Of a stretch of DNA of 64,000 bases, positions 10,500 to 21,354 are shown piece by piece. Both the position numbers and the translations under genes were made by a program. Every line of letters starts with the position of its first letter. The first letter of the stretch is position 1. The notes under the pieces are model-generated. The model did no database searches. It saw only the letters and a program-made list of their open reading frames with translations, and was not told the DNA's origin. The DNA comes from Chirona hameri (Eukaryota; Arthropoda; Thecostraca; Balanomorpha; Balanidae): assembly GCA_036785665.1 (NCBI GenBank), contig JAXIVJ010006340.1, positions 1-64,000 of the forward strand, in the 5' to 3' direction.

Positions 10500-12385
10500 A
10501 TTCAGCAGTCCCGGTGGCGGTAAGTATCGTGCCGTCTGCGCTGGACTCAGCAGTCCCGGTGGCAGTAAGTATCGTGCCGTCTGCGCTGGACTCAGCAGTC
10601 CGGTGGCGGTAAGTATCGTGCCGTCTGCGCTGGACTCAGCAGTCCCAGTGGCGATAAGTATTGTGCCGTCTGCGCTGGACTCAGCAGTCCGGTGGCAATA
10701 AGTATCGTGCCGTCTGCGCTGGACTCAGCAGTCCCGGTGGCAGTAAGTATCGTGCCGTCTGCGCTGGACTCAGCAGTCCGGTGGCGGTAAGTATCGTGCC
10801 GTCTGCGCTGGACTCAGCAGTCCCGGTGGCAGTAAGTATCGTGCCGTCTGTGCTGGACTCAGCAGTCCCGGTGGCAGTAAGTATCGTGCCGTCTGCGCTG
10901 GACTCAGCAGTCCGGTGGCGGTAAGTATCGTGCCGTCTGCGCTGGACTCAGCAGTCCCAGTGGCGGTAAGTATCGTGCCGTCTGCGCTGGACTCAGCAGT
11001 CCCGGTGGCAGTAAGTATCGTGCCGTCTGCGCTGGACTCAGCAGTCCGGTGGCGGTAAGTATCGTGCCGTCTGCGCTGGACTCAGCAGTCCCGGTGGCAG
11101 TAAGTATCGTGCCGTCTGCGCTGGACTCAGCAGTCCCGGTGGCGGTAAGTATCGTGCCGTCTGCGCTGGACTCAGCAGTCCGGTGGCGGCAAGTATCGTG
11201 CCGTCTGCGCTGGACTCGGCAGTCCCGGTGGCGGTAAGTATCGTGCCGTCTGCGCTGGACTCAGCAGTCCCGGTGGCGGTAAGTATCGTGCCGTCTGGGC
11301 TGGACTCAGCAGTGCCAGTGGCGGTAAGTATCGTGCCGTCTGGGCTGGACTCAGCAGTCCCGGTGGCAGTAAGTATCGTGCCGTCTGCGTTGGACTCAGC
11401 AGTCCGGTGGCGGTAAGTATCGTGCCGTCTGCGCTGGACTCAGCAGTCCCAGTGGCGGTATATATCGTGCCGTCTGCGCTGGACTCAGCAGTCCCGGTGG
11501 CAGTAAGTATCGTGCCGTCTGCGCTGGACTCAGCAGTCCCGGTGGCAGTAAGTATCGTGCCGTCTGCGCTGGACTCAGCAGTCCCAGTGGCAGTAAGTAT
11601 CGTGCCGTCTGCGCTGGACTCAGCAGTCCCGGTGGCGGTAAGTATCGTGCCGTCTGCGCTGGACTCAGCAGTCCGGTGGCGGTAAGTATCGTGCCGTCTG
11701 CGCTGGACTCAGCAGTCCCGGTGGCGGTAAGTATCGTGCCGTCTGGGCTGGACTCAGCAGTCCCGGTGGCAGTAAGTATCGTGCCGTCTGTGCTGGACTC
11801 AGCAGTCCCGGTGGCAGTAAGTATTGTGCCGTCTGCGCTGGACTCAGCAGTCCCGGTGGCGGTAAGTATCGTGCCGTCTGGGCTGGACTCAGCAGTCCCG
11901 GTGGCAGTAAGTATCGTGCCGTCTGCGCTGGACTCAGCAGTCCGGTGGCGGTAAGTATCGTGCCGTCTGCGCTGGACTCAGCAGTCCCGGTGGCAGTAAG
12001 TATCGTGCCGTCTGCGCTGGACTCAGCAGTCCGGTGGCAGTAAGTATCGTGCCGTCTGGGCTGGACTCAGCAGTCCCGGTGGCAGTAAGTATCGTGCCGT
12101 CTGCGCTGGACTCAGCAGTCCGGTGGCGGTAAGTATCGTGCCGTCTGCGCTGGACTCAGCAGTCCCGGTGGCAGTAAGTATCGTGCCGTCTGCGCTGGAC
12201 TCAGCAGTCCCAGTGGCGGTATATATCGTGCCGTCTGGGCTGGACTCAGCAGTCCCGGTGGCAGTAAGTATCGTGCCGTCTGCGCTGGACTCAGCAGTCC
12301 CAGTGGCGGTATATATCGTGCCGTCTGGGCTGGACTCAGCAGTCCCGGTGGCAGTAAGTATCGTGCCGTCTGCGCTGGACTCAGC
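10500..12385 (+). repeat. 45-bp minisatellite with a consensus 5' splice site per unit
   Basis: About 42 tandem units reading CTGCGCTGGACTCAGCAGTC then CCGGTGGCGGTAAGTATCGT then GCCGT. A 44-bp variant lacks one C in CAGTCCCGG. Nearly every unit carries GGTAAGTAT, a perfect metazoan donor consensus, and a CTCAGCAG that resembles an acceptor end. A few units have GGTATATAT instead. The 45-bp units keep one frame open (SIVPSALDSAVPVAV repeated), but 44-bp units break it and each frame ends within ~90 codons, so no protein is claimed. Confidence 0.95.
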
Positions 12386-13334
12386 AGTGCCTGTTCCCTG
12401 ATGACCCTCGCGGGTCTCTGGGAGTCGTCATCAGGTGGACGGAGGCGGTGGGTGGACCGGTAAGCGCGGTGTCTGTTACCGGAATGATTCGATCGTGTCC
12501 GCGTTATGATGGCGTGACGTGCGGCGAGCACACCATGATCGATGGCTGAGCCGGGTGGCAAGTCGTATAAAGGGTCCCGAGGCTGTAGGCCTTCTGAAAA
12601 CAGCGACATATAACTACCCAGGCTTAGTAACGCTCACCGTGCCAATTCCAGGAGCGTCATCGCGTGAGTAAGCTGGTTCTGTGAAGTCTGCCCGTGGCTA
12701 GCCCTAGCGTATACAGGTCTATAATGTCCACCTTGAACCACGGACTCACCGCCGTCATTTCCAATGAAGGTCAATCACAGCGTGGCATTCATGCATTCGT
12801 TATATAGGCCGCGCACTCCTATATGGCAGTAGATGGCAGTACAGTAGATAGATGGCAGTGCATTTGGCAGTAGTTTCCTGGAGGAAGGTTTGGTAGTTTT
12901 AGCACACAATATCGTAGAATTCCGGAAGAAAGATCTCGCGCCCACGGACAGTGGTTTGTTAACCGAAACCAGTAAATGGGGGCACCGCAAGGAAATTACC
13001 TACCTCCATGGTTTTAACCGTTTATTTTCAGAGAAAAAAATTGCAAGACCCATTGAGGTCCGGAAGAATTTAATTTACATTCAAGAAACACGCCCCTTGT
13101 TACGACCTAGCATTTGAAGGAAAGTTATTCAGATCCTATTTAAGCGGAAGAATCGAATGTATTTCTCGGAGAAGAAAAGGACGTCGACATTCCAGCAACA
13201 TAACTTTTTGGGTTTCGGGATCCGCCTTCTTTTAGTTTGCGATAATGTTTGCATGTTAACAGTAACATATATTATCACATCTTCCTGTTGATTTGTCTAT
13301 TCGACGGTTGACACTTGACAGATTCACCCAAGGC
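12386..13334. other. Intergenic, no gene recognised
   Basis: Unique-looking sequence between the 45-bp array and the TATA box at 13335. Open frames are short and unconvincing. A small AGATGGCAGT direct repeat lies near 12832-12860. Confidence 0.5.
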
Positions 13335-13341
13335 TATATAA
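13335..13341 (+). promoter_or_regulatory. Possible TATA box
   Basis: TATATAA in the context GGCTATATAACAATTC. A start site would be expected about 30 bp downstream, near 13365-13372. The first downstream reading frames are the two overlapping ones at 13402 and 13587. There is no direct proof of transcription, and TATATAA occurs by chance in AT-rich DNA. Confidence 0.35.
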
Positions 13342-13586
13342 CAATTCACCGTTCCGTCCGGTCTGTAGCAAACAGCACATTTTCCCTCGCGGTTCGGCAC
13401 GATGCTGTCTGCCTCGTGGAGACGACGAAGATCGCTACTTCCAAGAACCCACCACAGATGGCGGGGCCTCCTCTCCTGGCTCCCCTCCCACCAGTCGGCT
13501 CTGGAGCGTAAACAGAACACGCCCGTACTGACAGTCCAGCATGTGCGTCTGACCGGCTGTCTCCCGTGTGACCCCGGAGGCCGAGG

Positions 13587-13684
13587 ATGACCCTGACCAG
13601 CCTGGAGGCGTTCCTGTCCGGCCTGGTGCTGGGGCTGTCGGTGGCGTTGTACTCAGCGTGGTACCCGCCCCTGGCTGAGTTGAG
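13587..13684 (+). CDS. Possible first coding exon, hydrophobic N-terminus, unknown gene
   Basis: An ATG followed by 32 codons and two bases, ending at a good donor (TTGAG|GTGAGA). The predicted start, MTLTSLEAFLSGLVLGLSVA, is hydrophobic like a signal peptide or signal anchor and is followed by LYSAWYPPLAEL. It lies about 220 bp downstream of the predicted start site for the TATA box. An upstream frame at 13402-13590 (62 codons, starting MLSASWRRRRSLLPR) ends in an ATGA overlap with this ATG. I see no later exon that clearly belongs to it. It ends in phase 2, which matches the malic enzyme exon at 35642, but a one-in-three phase match is weak. I do not recognise the protein. Confidence 0.25.
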
Positions 13685-14250
13685 GTGAGACGCCGGCGCT
13701 AGTTCAAGGTCAGACGACGCGTGGACGCGGAGGGTCAGCTGCTGCCTGCTGTGGACTCTGCACCAGGGTAATAGAACAACGGGTAGAGCAGTAAGGAATT
13801 TAACGCCCAAATGAATTAGACAAGATATCATTTTTATCGTAATTGTTTTCTCTATTATAAATTTAAGGTATTGTTTGCTAACAATAACTTCTATTTCCAT
13901 AGATTACATCTTTATTTAGTGAATTAAACGCCAGCAAATATACGAAGTAGTAGTCAAAGTAGTGTATTTGCAGTACATATAGAGTATTTGGAAGCGATCA
14001 TATTAAATTCTACTACGAAGTAGTAGTCGAAGTAGTGTATATTTCAGTACTGTAGTAGCTCTGAAGGAAGCGATCAGCGGTCGTTCCGACATTTTTTAAC
14101 CCCCAAGCCCATTTTACTCCTTTACGCCCGGAATATCGAAAAATGATAAATAAAAACGTTGTAGCTAAGACTTGTGGCTATCTGTTTCAGAAGTCTGATT
14201 TAAAATATGTATCATAGGTTACGAGCCAGTCTCGTCTGAAAATCATCGAT
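13685..14250. other. Intergenic, with a short direct repeat
   Basis: Contains two copies, about 80 bp apart, of TACGAAGTAGTAGTC(A/G)AAGT near 13938 and 14014. No gene is seen. Confidence 0.5.
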
Positions 14251-15398
14251 TTAACCCGCGCGGCGCTGGGGGGTAAATGTTACCCCCCTTCCCGGATTTT
14301 CTCCATAACTTAAAAACTATGACAGATATCGAAATGAAACTTTCAGTACCTTATGGTACATCAATTCTACACCTTGTGTTACAATTTTTTTTGAAATTCG
14401 TGAAAATTTTGAGGAGATAATTACGTTTTAGTGACGTCATGTCATGTCATTTTTGGTGAAAAAACGTTAAATGTTTGCAAAATCGTAGAAAATAGCGTGT
14501 TGATGCAAATCGCAAATAAAAGGCGTCAAAAGAAAGAAAACAACATTGTCTTTAACATGGCTATCTCAGATGTTCAAAATTTTGGGTTTTTGACCCCCAA
14601 AAATGCAAAAAACTGATTTTTGGGGAAGAATTTCCACAAAAGTTTTTTGTTTGAAGATTTAAAAAAACCGGAAGCTATATTAGAGAACCGAGTATGAACG
14701 ATGTTCAAACCAAATTTCAAAGCAATTTCTTTATTTTTGACTGACTTATGGCTCTAAGTATAAGTAACTCATGACGTCATTTTTTAAATTGCGTTTTTTT
14801 TGCCTTTACTGACCAGATACAGACAAATAAATGCCACCACTGTATTTCGAAGACAAAACTAGTCTAGAAACATGCAATGTTTATTTAGATTAATCAATTT
14901 CAAATTTTGACCTAATTGTGACCTGACCTTGACCTGAGGGCGATTATATGGTGTCAAGCTGTGAAAATGGCTGCTTCTATCGAATTATACGTGTAAAATG
15001 ACCCATACAACATGTGTCGCATGGCTTTCGTAGACCTGTGACCTTTTGTGACCTGACCTTGACCTTGACCTTTGCTTAAAATTTCACTTTTACTTATGCG
15101 GGAGATGCATTATACATTTGGGAGCACTTCGTGAGATAATAGTTGCAATACAAGGCTTTGGATGGAAAGTATAGCCCAAAAACCCAAATACTTACATTTT
15201 GACACTTGACCTGACCGTGACCTGACATGTGACCTTATGTTAATATTTTCGGGCATGCGTTAGATTCTTCTCACTGAGAGCTTTCGATCCCCGCCTTGCG
15301 CATCTCGCTGCGGTTATTGGTTCGGAAGATACGAGGGGGGTAAAATTTACCCCCAGCGCCGCACGTTCGGATGGAGACCCCAGCGCCGCGCGGGTTAA
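14251..15398. mobile_element. TTAA-bounded TIR element, ~1.15 kb, non-autonomous
   Basis: The outer ends are perfect 21-bp inverted repeats. The left begins TTAACCCGCGCGGCGCTGGG and the right ends CCCAGCGCCGCGCGGGTTAA. TTAA followed by CCC resembles piggyBac-type ends, but no transposase frame exists inside. The interior is AT-rich, unlike its GC-rich ends. Within 14905-15240 it carries many TGACCT half-sites, several as TGACCTTGACCT. An extra (G)TAAA/TTTAC(C) inverted repeat lies just inside the termini. Confidence 0.8.
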
Positions 15399-15930
15399 CA
15401 TGGTAACCCTATGGTGTAGAAGGTTTTTAACGCCCAAACGCCCGAGTGCTGCTAACTGTTACTGGTGGGGGCTGCTCTGCACTAGAGATGTGGAACGTGG
15501 GTGTTACTGCCGAGCGGGAGGGGTCAGAGCCCAGAGGGAACCGACTTACGAAGGCTCACGGAATCAACTCACAGAGGCTTCTCGTGGTTCCATCTGATTT
15601 TGCACATTCGGAACGTCGTTCATTGGAGTCTTGAGATTCCCGAGATTCCCGAGAGGGATATTGCCACCTCGCGGGCCAATATGGAGTTTTTGGTGTGTCT
15701 CGGGCGATTAAGCGTGTCCGATTTCACTTGCAAAATTTGGGTCCCGAAACTCCCCCCATTAGATCAAAAAATAAATGTGCACCACTCATTGCTTGGCACA
15801 CATTCCTAAAATTGGAGTCGCCGTTTGAATGTTGCAAACTCAACATCACCATTTCGTCAGTGAATAGCGTATGCAGTTAATTATATTTTCCACAACCTTA
15901 GCCTCTTTCATAATAAAACAGCAAGAATTG
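15399..15930. other. Intergenic, no gene recognised
   Basis: Short open frames only. The sequence TTTTTAACGCCCAAACGCCC at 15424 resembles TTTTTAACCCCCAAGCCC at 14093, so it may be the outer part of a larger repeat around the 14251-15398 element. Confidence 0.45.
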
Positions 15931-16606
15931 CTATGGCTCGACTTTGGGATCGTAGGCGATTTGTGACCTATACCTTATAACACAGATAAACTTTTCAAGG
16001 TCAAGTCTCGGTGAATTCGTACGCTTCGGCTTTGGGCGGGCGCCTATTCCACAGCCAAACTGGATGAGAGCGGCCATCATGAATCTAGTACTGAGCACAG
16101 CTGCAGACGTGTCCTCCCCAAACATTTTCGGATTTTAACGTTTGCCTAATTTTAAAGAGACAGAAAAGGATGGAGTTGCACTTCTTGGTGACATTAGCTA
16201 TGTGGTTCTCCCAGGTAAGGTTACTGTCGATTGTGACTCCCAACATCTTCATGGACCGGGAGGGAGTTAGAATATGGCCGAAAATGTTGAGGTGAAAGGA
16301 TAACGATTTTTTCAAAGATTGAGGGGTACCGATAAGTAGCAATGTAGTGTTGGCGGGATTCATTTTCAAGCAGTTGGACGTAAAATAAGACTGAACGGCG
16401 TGGATAGTCTCTTCCTGCCGGGATTTCAGGGAGGTTAGTTCGTCAGGGTGAGCGGAGTCTACCAATTGGGTATCATCTGCATATGATATCAAACGTCCGT
16501 GAGGCAAGTGAGATGGAAGTTCATTGGTAAATATGCTGAAAAGGACGGGGCCAACGATGGATCCCTGAGGGACACCGTGAGATAAAAGAAGTGAGAGAGA
16601 GAGTCA
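15931..16606 (-). pseudogene. Non-LTR retrotransposon reverse transcriptase remnant
   Basis: The minus strand encodes the RT catalytic region: SHGVPQGSIVGPVLFSIFTN, then SYADDTQLVDSA (YADD codons at 16472-16483), then NCLKMNPANT and KMLGVTIDSNLTWENHI. These are RT blocks of LINE-type elements in the right order. Upstream, WFESYLADRRQVVKG is in another frame, so a frameshift lies in the GAGAGAG tract near 16592-16604. Downstream of KIRQTLKSE the frame degenerates into stops and frameshifts. The 5' part and the endonuclease are absent. It belongs to the broad CR1/Jockey-like class; the clade is not resolved. It is inactive. Confidence 0.9.
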
Positions 16607-16938
16607 CCCTTCACTACTTGCCGCCGGTCTGCAAGGTAGCTCTCGAACCATCTCGGATCCACACCATACCACTGAGGTTTCGCGAGCCACCCTTCACTAC
16701 CTGCCGCCGGTCTGCAAGGTAGCTCTCGAACCATCTCGGATCCACACCATACCACTGAGGTTTCGCGAGCCACCCTTCACTACCTGCCGCCGGTCTGCAA
16801 GGTAGCTCTCGAACCATCTCGGATCCACACCATACCACTGAGGTTTCGCGAGCCACCCTTCACTACCTGCCGCCGGTCTGCAAGGTAGCTCTCGAACCAT
16901 CTCGGATCCACACCATACCACTGAGGTTTCGCGAGCCA
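16607..16938 (-). repeat. 83-bp tandem amplification inside the RT remnant
   Basis: Four consecutive copies start with CCCTTCACTACCTGCCGCCG at 16607, 16690, 16773 and 16856, an exact 83-bp period. On the minus strand each copy encodes the RT segment QWYGVDPRWFESYLADRRQV in one frame. Because 83 is not a multiple of 3, successive copies rotate through the frames. The amplification must have followed the death of the element, or caused it. Confidence 0.95.
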
Positions 16939-16957
16939 CCCTCGAAACCTCCCATAC

Positions 16958-17464
16958 CGTATCATCTCCTCCGAGTGGAGGAGGGGAGCAGAGCTGCCCC
17001 CCCCCCCCACTCAAAAAGTTGGGGTGCAAAGATATGATCCCCCACCCATACCGTAAGAGGGCCCCCCAAGAAGTAAGTTCGATTTGTTCCTTTTTGACCG
17101 AAAAAAGGACCGAGGCCCCCGAAGTGCCCCCAGCCAGCCCGAGGGCCCTCTAAGGCCGACAGAAGGCCCTCGGTAGGCCTGAGGGGCCCTCTGAAGGCCT
17201 GAGGGGCCCTCGGAAGGCCTGAGGGGCCCTCGGACTTGCCGCAAATTCTTTTGTATCAGACTACGAACTTATCATTCAATCTACACAGGTTCTGTTCAAC
17301 ATGGGCCTGTCCGACGTTTGTTTTTGCGACCACTTAGAGGCCCTGCAAACTATAATGGCCTATATCCGAGGAGATACCATTTCGCGTTTTTTTTTGGGGG
17401 AGGGGGCTTTGGCCGAGGGGCCCCCTGTTTTCCCCCCATCTGAAAATACCTTCCGCCACCACTG
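16958..17464 (+). mobile_element. G/C-run MITE with internal short minisatellite, degraded copy
   Basis: Shares with 28024-28494 a series of segments in the same order: CAGAGCTGCCCC with a C-run, ACTCAAAAAGTTGGG, GTAAGAGGGCCC, several ~20-bp GGCCTGAGGGGCCCTCGG units, GGCCTGTCCGACGTTTG, GGCCTATATCCGAGGAGATA, a G-run with CTTTGGCCGAGGGG, and CCTTCCGCCACCACTGG at the right end. The left terminus is eroded. It encodes nothing recognisable. Confidence 0.75.
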
Positions 17465-18656
17465 GACCCAAGGCAGCGGGCATGACCCTCATGCCTTCTC
17501 TAGATTCGTCATTTTGAAACGGGCCAGAAGCCATTCTTATAAAAAGAAATCGAGCCGTGTCTCGATTTATTTTTATCAGAATGGCCTCAGGACCCGGCGC
17601 GGGAGATGTTTAGCGTCGAAACAGCACCTCGGAAATGCAGCAGCAAAGCCAAATAATATGCAGGTATTTTACACACTGCCCAAACATAACAAATTTCCAG
17701 TCCTGAGGCAATTCTGAAGAAAAAAAATCCAGCCAGCGGCTCGATTTTTTTAAAATAAGAATGGCTTCAGGGCGTAGGAAGATTTTGGAATCTTTGCGAT
17801 TTTTTTTTATCGCATACATCATTATGTGGCCGAGGCGATTGAGGACTGGAACTGGCACTTGGGACTGGAAGCCCGCTGTCCTCTGTGTCTCTGTCTAGCT
17901 GCCATCATAGGGGAGACGGGGGGAACGCCGAACTACGGGAAAAGCCGAAATTGTCAATTACGTGGGAGGTGTCGGCTTCTGCTGACAGTTCCAGAAGCTT
18001 AGCTAGAAATGGTGTGTTGCCTCCGAAATCGCGCCGGTAAAGCCATTGACTGAGATGCAGCGCGGTTGGAGCGCTTGTTAGGGTACGTAAAAATAAACAA
18101 GGTGCTATTTTAGAGGGCTATAATTTTGTGTTGGTGCATGATACTTGGATATTAATAATTGTGCCTGAATCTGCAATGTAAAGGATAACCCAAATATGAA
18201 ATTACGATATTTAGCCCCACGGTTAAGCTCTCGACAATTTAAGACATGTCTCCCGGGGCAAAGCCTAAATATCACTGAAAAATTTCGGCGTTGCCTAAAT
18301 TTTGTCTTGGTCTTGAAAAATTAGTATTTTGAAAGAAAGTATTTCTATTTCCATAAACATTTTCTCCTGAATGGCATCCTTCAAGGGGGACAACTGTGGT
18401 TGCAGCACTCGCATATACAAAGTAACAAATGTGTGGTTTTAAATATCGCAGCGTTTGCAAGTCTGCATAATATTTTAGTCTGCGACTGCTTACAATGGGA
18501 CTTAACTATTTAAACAGTAAACACTTCGATACAAACTCATAAACTTAAACAACTTATAAAACGCTCATAAACTTTAAGTTTTAAGTAAGAGAAAGGCTAC
18601 TTTGACACATGCGGCATTACCCGCAATTTTGGGGCAAAACCGAAATTTTATATTAA
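17465..18656. other. Intergenic, no gene recognised
   Basis: Unique-looking, AT-rich to the right. Contains a diverged ~170-bp direct repeat (around 17520-17600 and 17700-17780, both with ATGGCCTCAGG or ATGGCTTCAGG after a T-rich stretch). No exon or RNA gene recognised. Confidence 0.45.
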
Positions 18657-19059
18657 CCGTTTTCACGAAGGATTATTACGCTGAAAAGTTTCTGAAAGAT
18701 TCTGAAAGTTTTGAAAAACTACACAACTTTTACATGCGATTTTTGTATTTGGGCTGGTCCCTCATAATTTTGTAATATGTTGGTAAGAATAAAATATGTT
18801 GACAAAATTGCGGTTTGGTGGTAATAAGCAAGATAAGTATTGATAGAATCTTCCTGAAATTTTCAGGAATATTCTATCAATACTTATCTTGCTTATTACC
18901 ACCAAACCGCAATTTTGTCAACATATTTTATTCTTACCAACATATTACAAAATTATGAGACATTTCTAGCCAAAAATCGCATGTAAAAGTTGTGTAGTTT
19001 TTCAAAACTTTCAGAATCTTTCAGAAACTTTTCAGCGCAATAATCCTTCGTGAAAACGG
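18657..19059. mobile_element. Foldback element, ~200-bp inverted arms
   Basis: The left arm begins CCGTTTTCACGAAGGATTAT and the right arm ends ATAATCCTTCGTGAAAACGG. The arms meet near 18861 with almost no loop (TTCCTGAAA/TTTTCAGGAA). The inner ~85 bp of each arm, from ATAATTTTG to GATAGAAT, match perfectly. One arm has a short replaced block (TATTTGGGCTGGTCCC against GGCTAGAAATGT). Long palindromes of this kind are typical of foldback-type MITEs and would extrude as a cruciform or give a hairpin RNA. Confidence 0.9.
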
Positions 19060-19274
19060 CTATACTTTCAGATTTTTTTAAACAGCTGAATTATATCTGA
19101 TGGCTGAATTGTCAAACCTGTTTTTGATAGCCAATCGATATGGCTTGCCAACTATATGTGTTATTCTGTAGAGTGCTTTGTCTGTCCACTACAAGGATAG
19201 GAGGATCCAAACAAATGTTTTAGCGTTCCCCCAGTCTCCCCTATTGGCGGATTTGCTCCTCCATGCTTTGACGC

Positions 19275-19494
19275 CAGGGACATAGCCAAGGGGCCGGGGG
19301 GGGGGGGGGGGGGGGCACGGGGACCATGCCCCCCCCCCCCCTGAGCAAAACAAATTTACACTAGATAAAATGAGAATATCTGACGACCCCCTACCCCCCT
19401 TCCCCCCGGCCAACTACATATGGCTGAGGATCGAAATTTGTTCTACTACTGACGTGCCCCCCTCCCCCTGAGAAAAACCCTGGCGACGTGCCTG
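19275..19494. mobile_element. hAT-like MITE with G- and C-runs
   Basis: The left end CAGGGACATAGCCAAGG and the inverse of the right end, CAGGCACGTCGCCAGGG, are imperfect inverted repeats. Flanks TTTGACGC (19267-19274) and TCTGACGC (19495-19502) match at 7 of 8 positions, which fits an old 8-bp hAT target duplication. Inside are a ~20-base G-run and a 14-base C-run about 20 bp apart. No transposase. Confidence 0.7.
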
Positions 19495-19502
19495 TCTGAC
19501 GC

Positions 19503-20775
19503 TGATCTCCTTTACCGAAATAAGAGATCCTGCGCCTCAACTTCGTTGCGCCGTTTTTGCGAGAAAAAATGGGAGATTGGCGAGTTACAATTTGTTTATA
19601 AATTTACAAATTATGCACAAATAAATATCGACAATTTCAGGAATATTTTCCACTCGTTCTCAAATTGTCGGGACAAGTTCACTTTCATTTGGCCGTTTTC
19701 CCTGAAAGAAATGGTTACTCTGCGCCATCGCAGGTTCCACATGCCATCATTCACGGATGTCATTTTGTTTGTCTGATTATAAATAATGAGCCAGTGCTGT
19801 GGCGCAGCTGGCTGTCTGTGCGCCATATGGCGCCATTTTAACACTGTAAATATCGTTCTTATTACATATTCTCAGACATTCAAAATTAGATGTGCCTTAT
19901 ACATATTTGTTTCCCCGTAATGGAGCATAATAACCGTAAGTTATTCGTCTTCCTTTCCTGCACACACTAGGAATAAGTTAAATTGCTCTTGGACTTCCGA
20001 TTGATAACATTCAATAGGTGCTTGTCGTTTCGGCTGCTTCGGTTGATAACCGGCCCCGGCTTTCGTGGACAAGGTCCACGTCAAGGCGATATATACGTCC
20101 ACGTGCGGCATCGCTCCGATAGTGCTCTGGCAGAACCGCTCAGTTCTCATGTCTGAGGCGCGCAAGATGGGAACGAGGGCGTCATCGACCATGTGTGAGG
20201 TGCCGGGCGACTACACTTCTCAGTAAGTCAATCGTTTATGTACCGGCATCAATTCAGTGCCATTTTGCTGGAGCTGATGATTAATTAATCTATTTATGTA
20301 TGGGTCGTACTCCTGAGCTACCAGTTTTGTGAGTGGCACGCTGTCCCGCAAAACTTAAAATATACCATTCTTGTTTGCCTCAGTCGGTTACCTGGTAGAA
20401 TACATGTGTGAGCTACGTTTAGCTCCCTGTCATAAATTGATAGCGGGTGTTACCGAGATGGTCTTTGTATCACTGACACGCCTAATGTATCAGAGACGCC
20501 GAAGCGGGCGGCTTACAAGGCACAGCCGTTTCGACCCTTCTATTTCCGTTCCATACTGTGGATAGCATTATTGCATTGCATTATTGGATAGCATTAGCAT
20601 TATTGCTGCACCACGGCAATAATGCTAAATTTAGCTTGAAACGGCTTTAAACGGCGTGGCTGTCCACTTTCGGTGCCTGTCCTCAGTCCCACTGTTTACG
20701 CTCCGTGCTATATTTACCCGGACATTTACCCGGCTATATTTACCCGGGCATTGCGCGACCCCTGCTGAATCTCCA
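19503..20775. other. Intergenic, no gene recognised
   Basis: Short frames without recognisable domains. Near 20570-20630 the AGCATTATTGC / GCAATAATGCT pair forms a small inverted repeat. Nothing else stands out. Confidence 0.45.
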
Positions 20776-20920
20776 TGCAGGCGGCTTGAATCGATCCTGT
20801 CTGTCGGAGTCACATCTCCGTGCAGGCGTCTTGAATCGATCCTGTCTGTCGGAGTCACATCTCCGTGTAGGCGTCTTTAATCGATCCTGTCCGTCCGAGT
20901 CACATCTCCGTGCAGCCGTC
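20776..20920. repeat. 45-bp tandem repeat, ~3 copies
   Basis: Units beginning at TGCAGGCGGCTTGAATCGAT recur at exactly 45-bp spacing (20776, 20821, 20866, with a partial at 20911). The unit includes CCTGTCTGTCGGAGTCACAT. Because 45 is a multiple of three, frames stay open on both strands without implying a gene. Confidence 0.9.
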
Positions 20921-21069
20921 TTGAAGGAGTCGCAGTTGGTGGCTCCTGGTCCGCTAGCGAGACGCTGCCTTCCAATGGAGACGGTACAGGATGACCTGCC
21001 GAGAGTGTTGTGACGCGTTACTGCGGGAGAAGCCAGGTGCTGGGACAAACGCCTGCAATCCTGCCCGGT

Positions 21070-21335
21070 TTGGAACGATCAGGGCTGTGGAATTGACGGA
21101 TTTGAATTGACTTCGTCTCCGACTCAGACTGTGCAGCCCTGGATCAGGGCTGCTGAATTGAAGGGGTTTGGTCGGCTTCGTCTCCGACTCAGACTGTGCA
21201 GCCCTGGATCAGGGATGCTGAATTGACGGATTTGAATTGACTTCGTCTCCGACTCAGACTGTGCAGCCCTGGATCATTGCTGCTGAATTGAAGGGTTTGG
21301 TCGGCTCCGTCTCCGACTCCGCTTCTAAGTGCCGA
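21070..21335. repeat. 65-bp repeat in alternating A/B variants
   Basis: Four copies centred on GTCTCCGACTCAGACTGTGC. Period 65 bp is seen at 21121, 21186 and 21251. Copies alternate between an ATTGACGGATTTGAATTGAC version and an ATTGAAGGGGTTTGGTCGGC version, so the higher-order unit is ~130 bp. The array runs directly into the 14/17-bp array. Confidence 0.88.
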
Positions 21336-21354
21336 CTCTGACCGAGTCTGGCTC

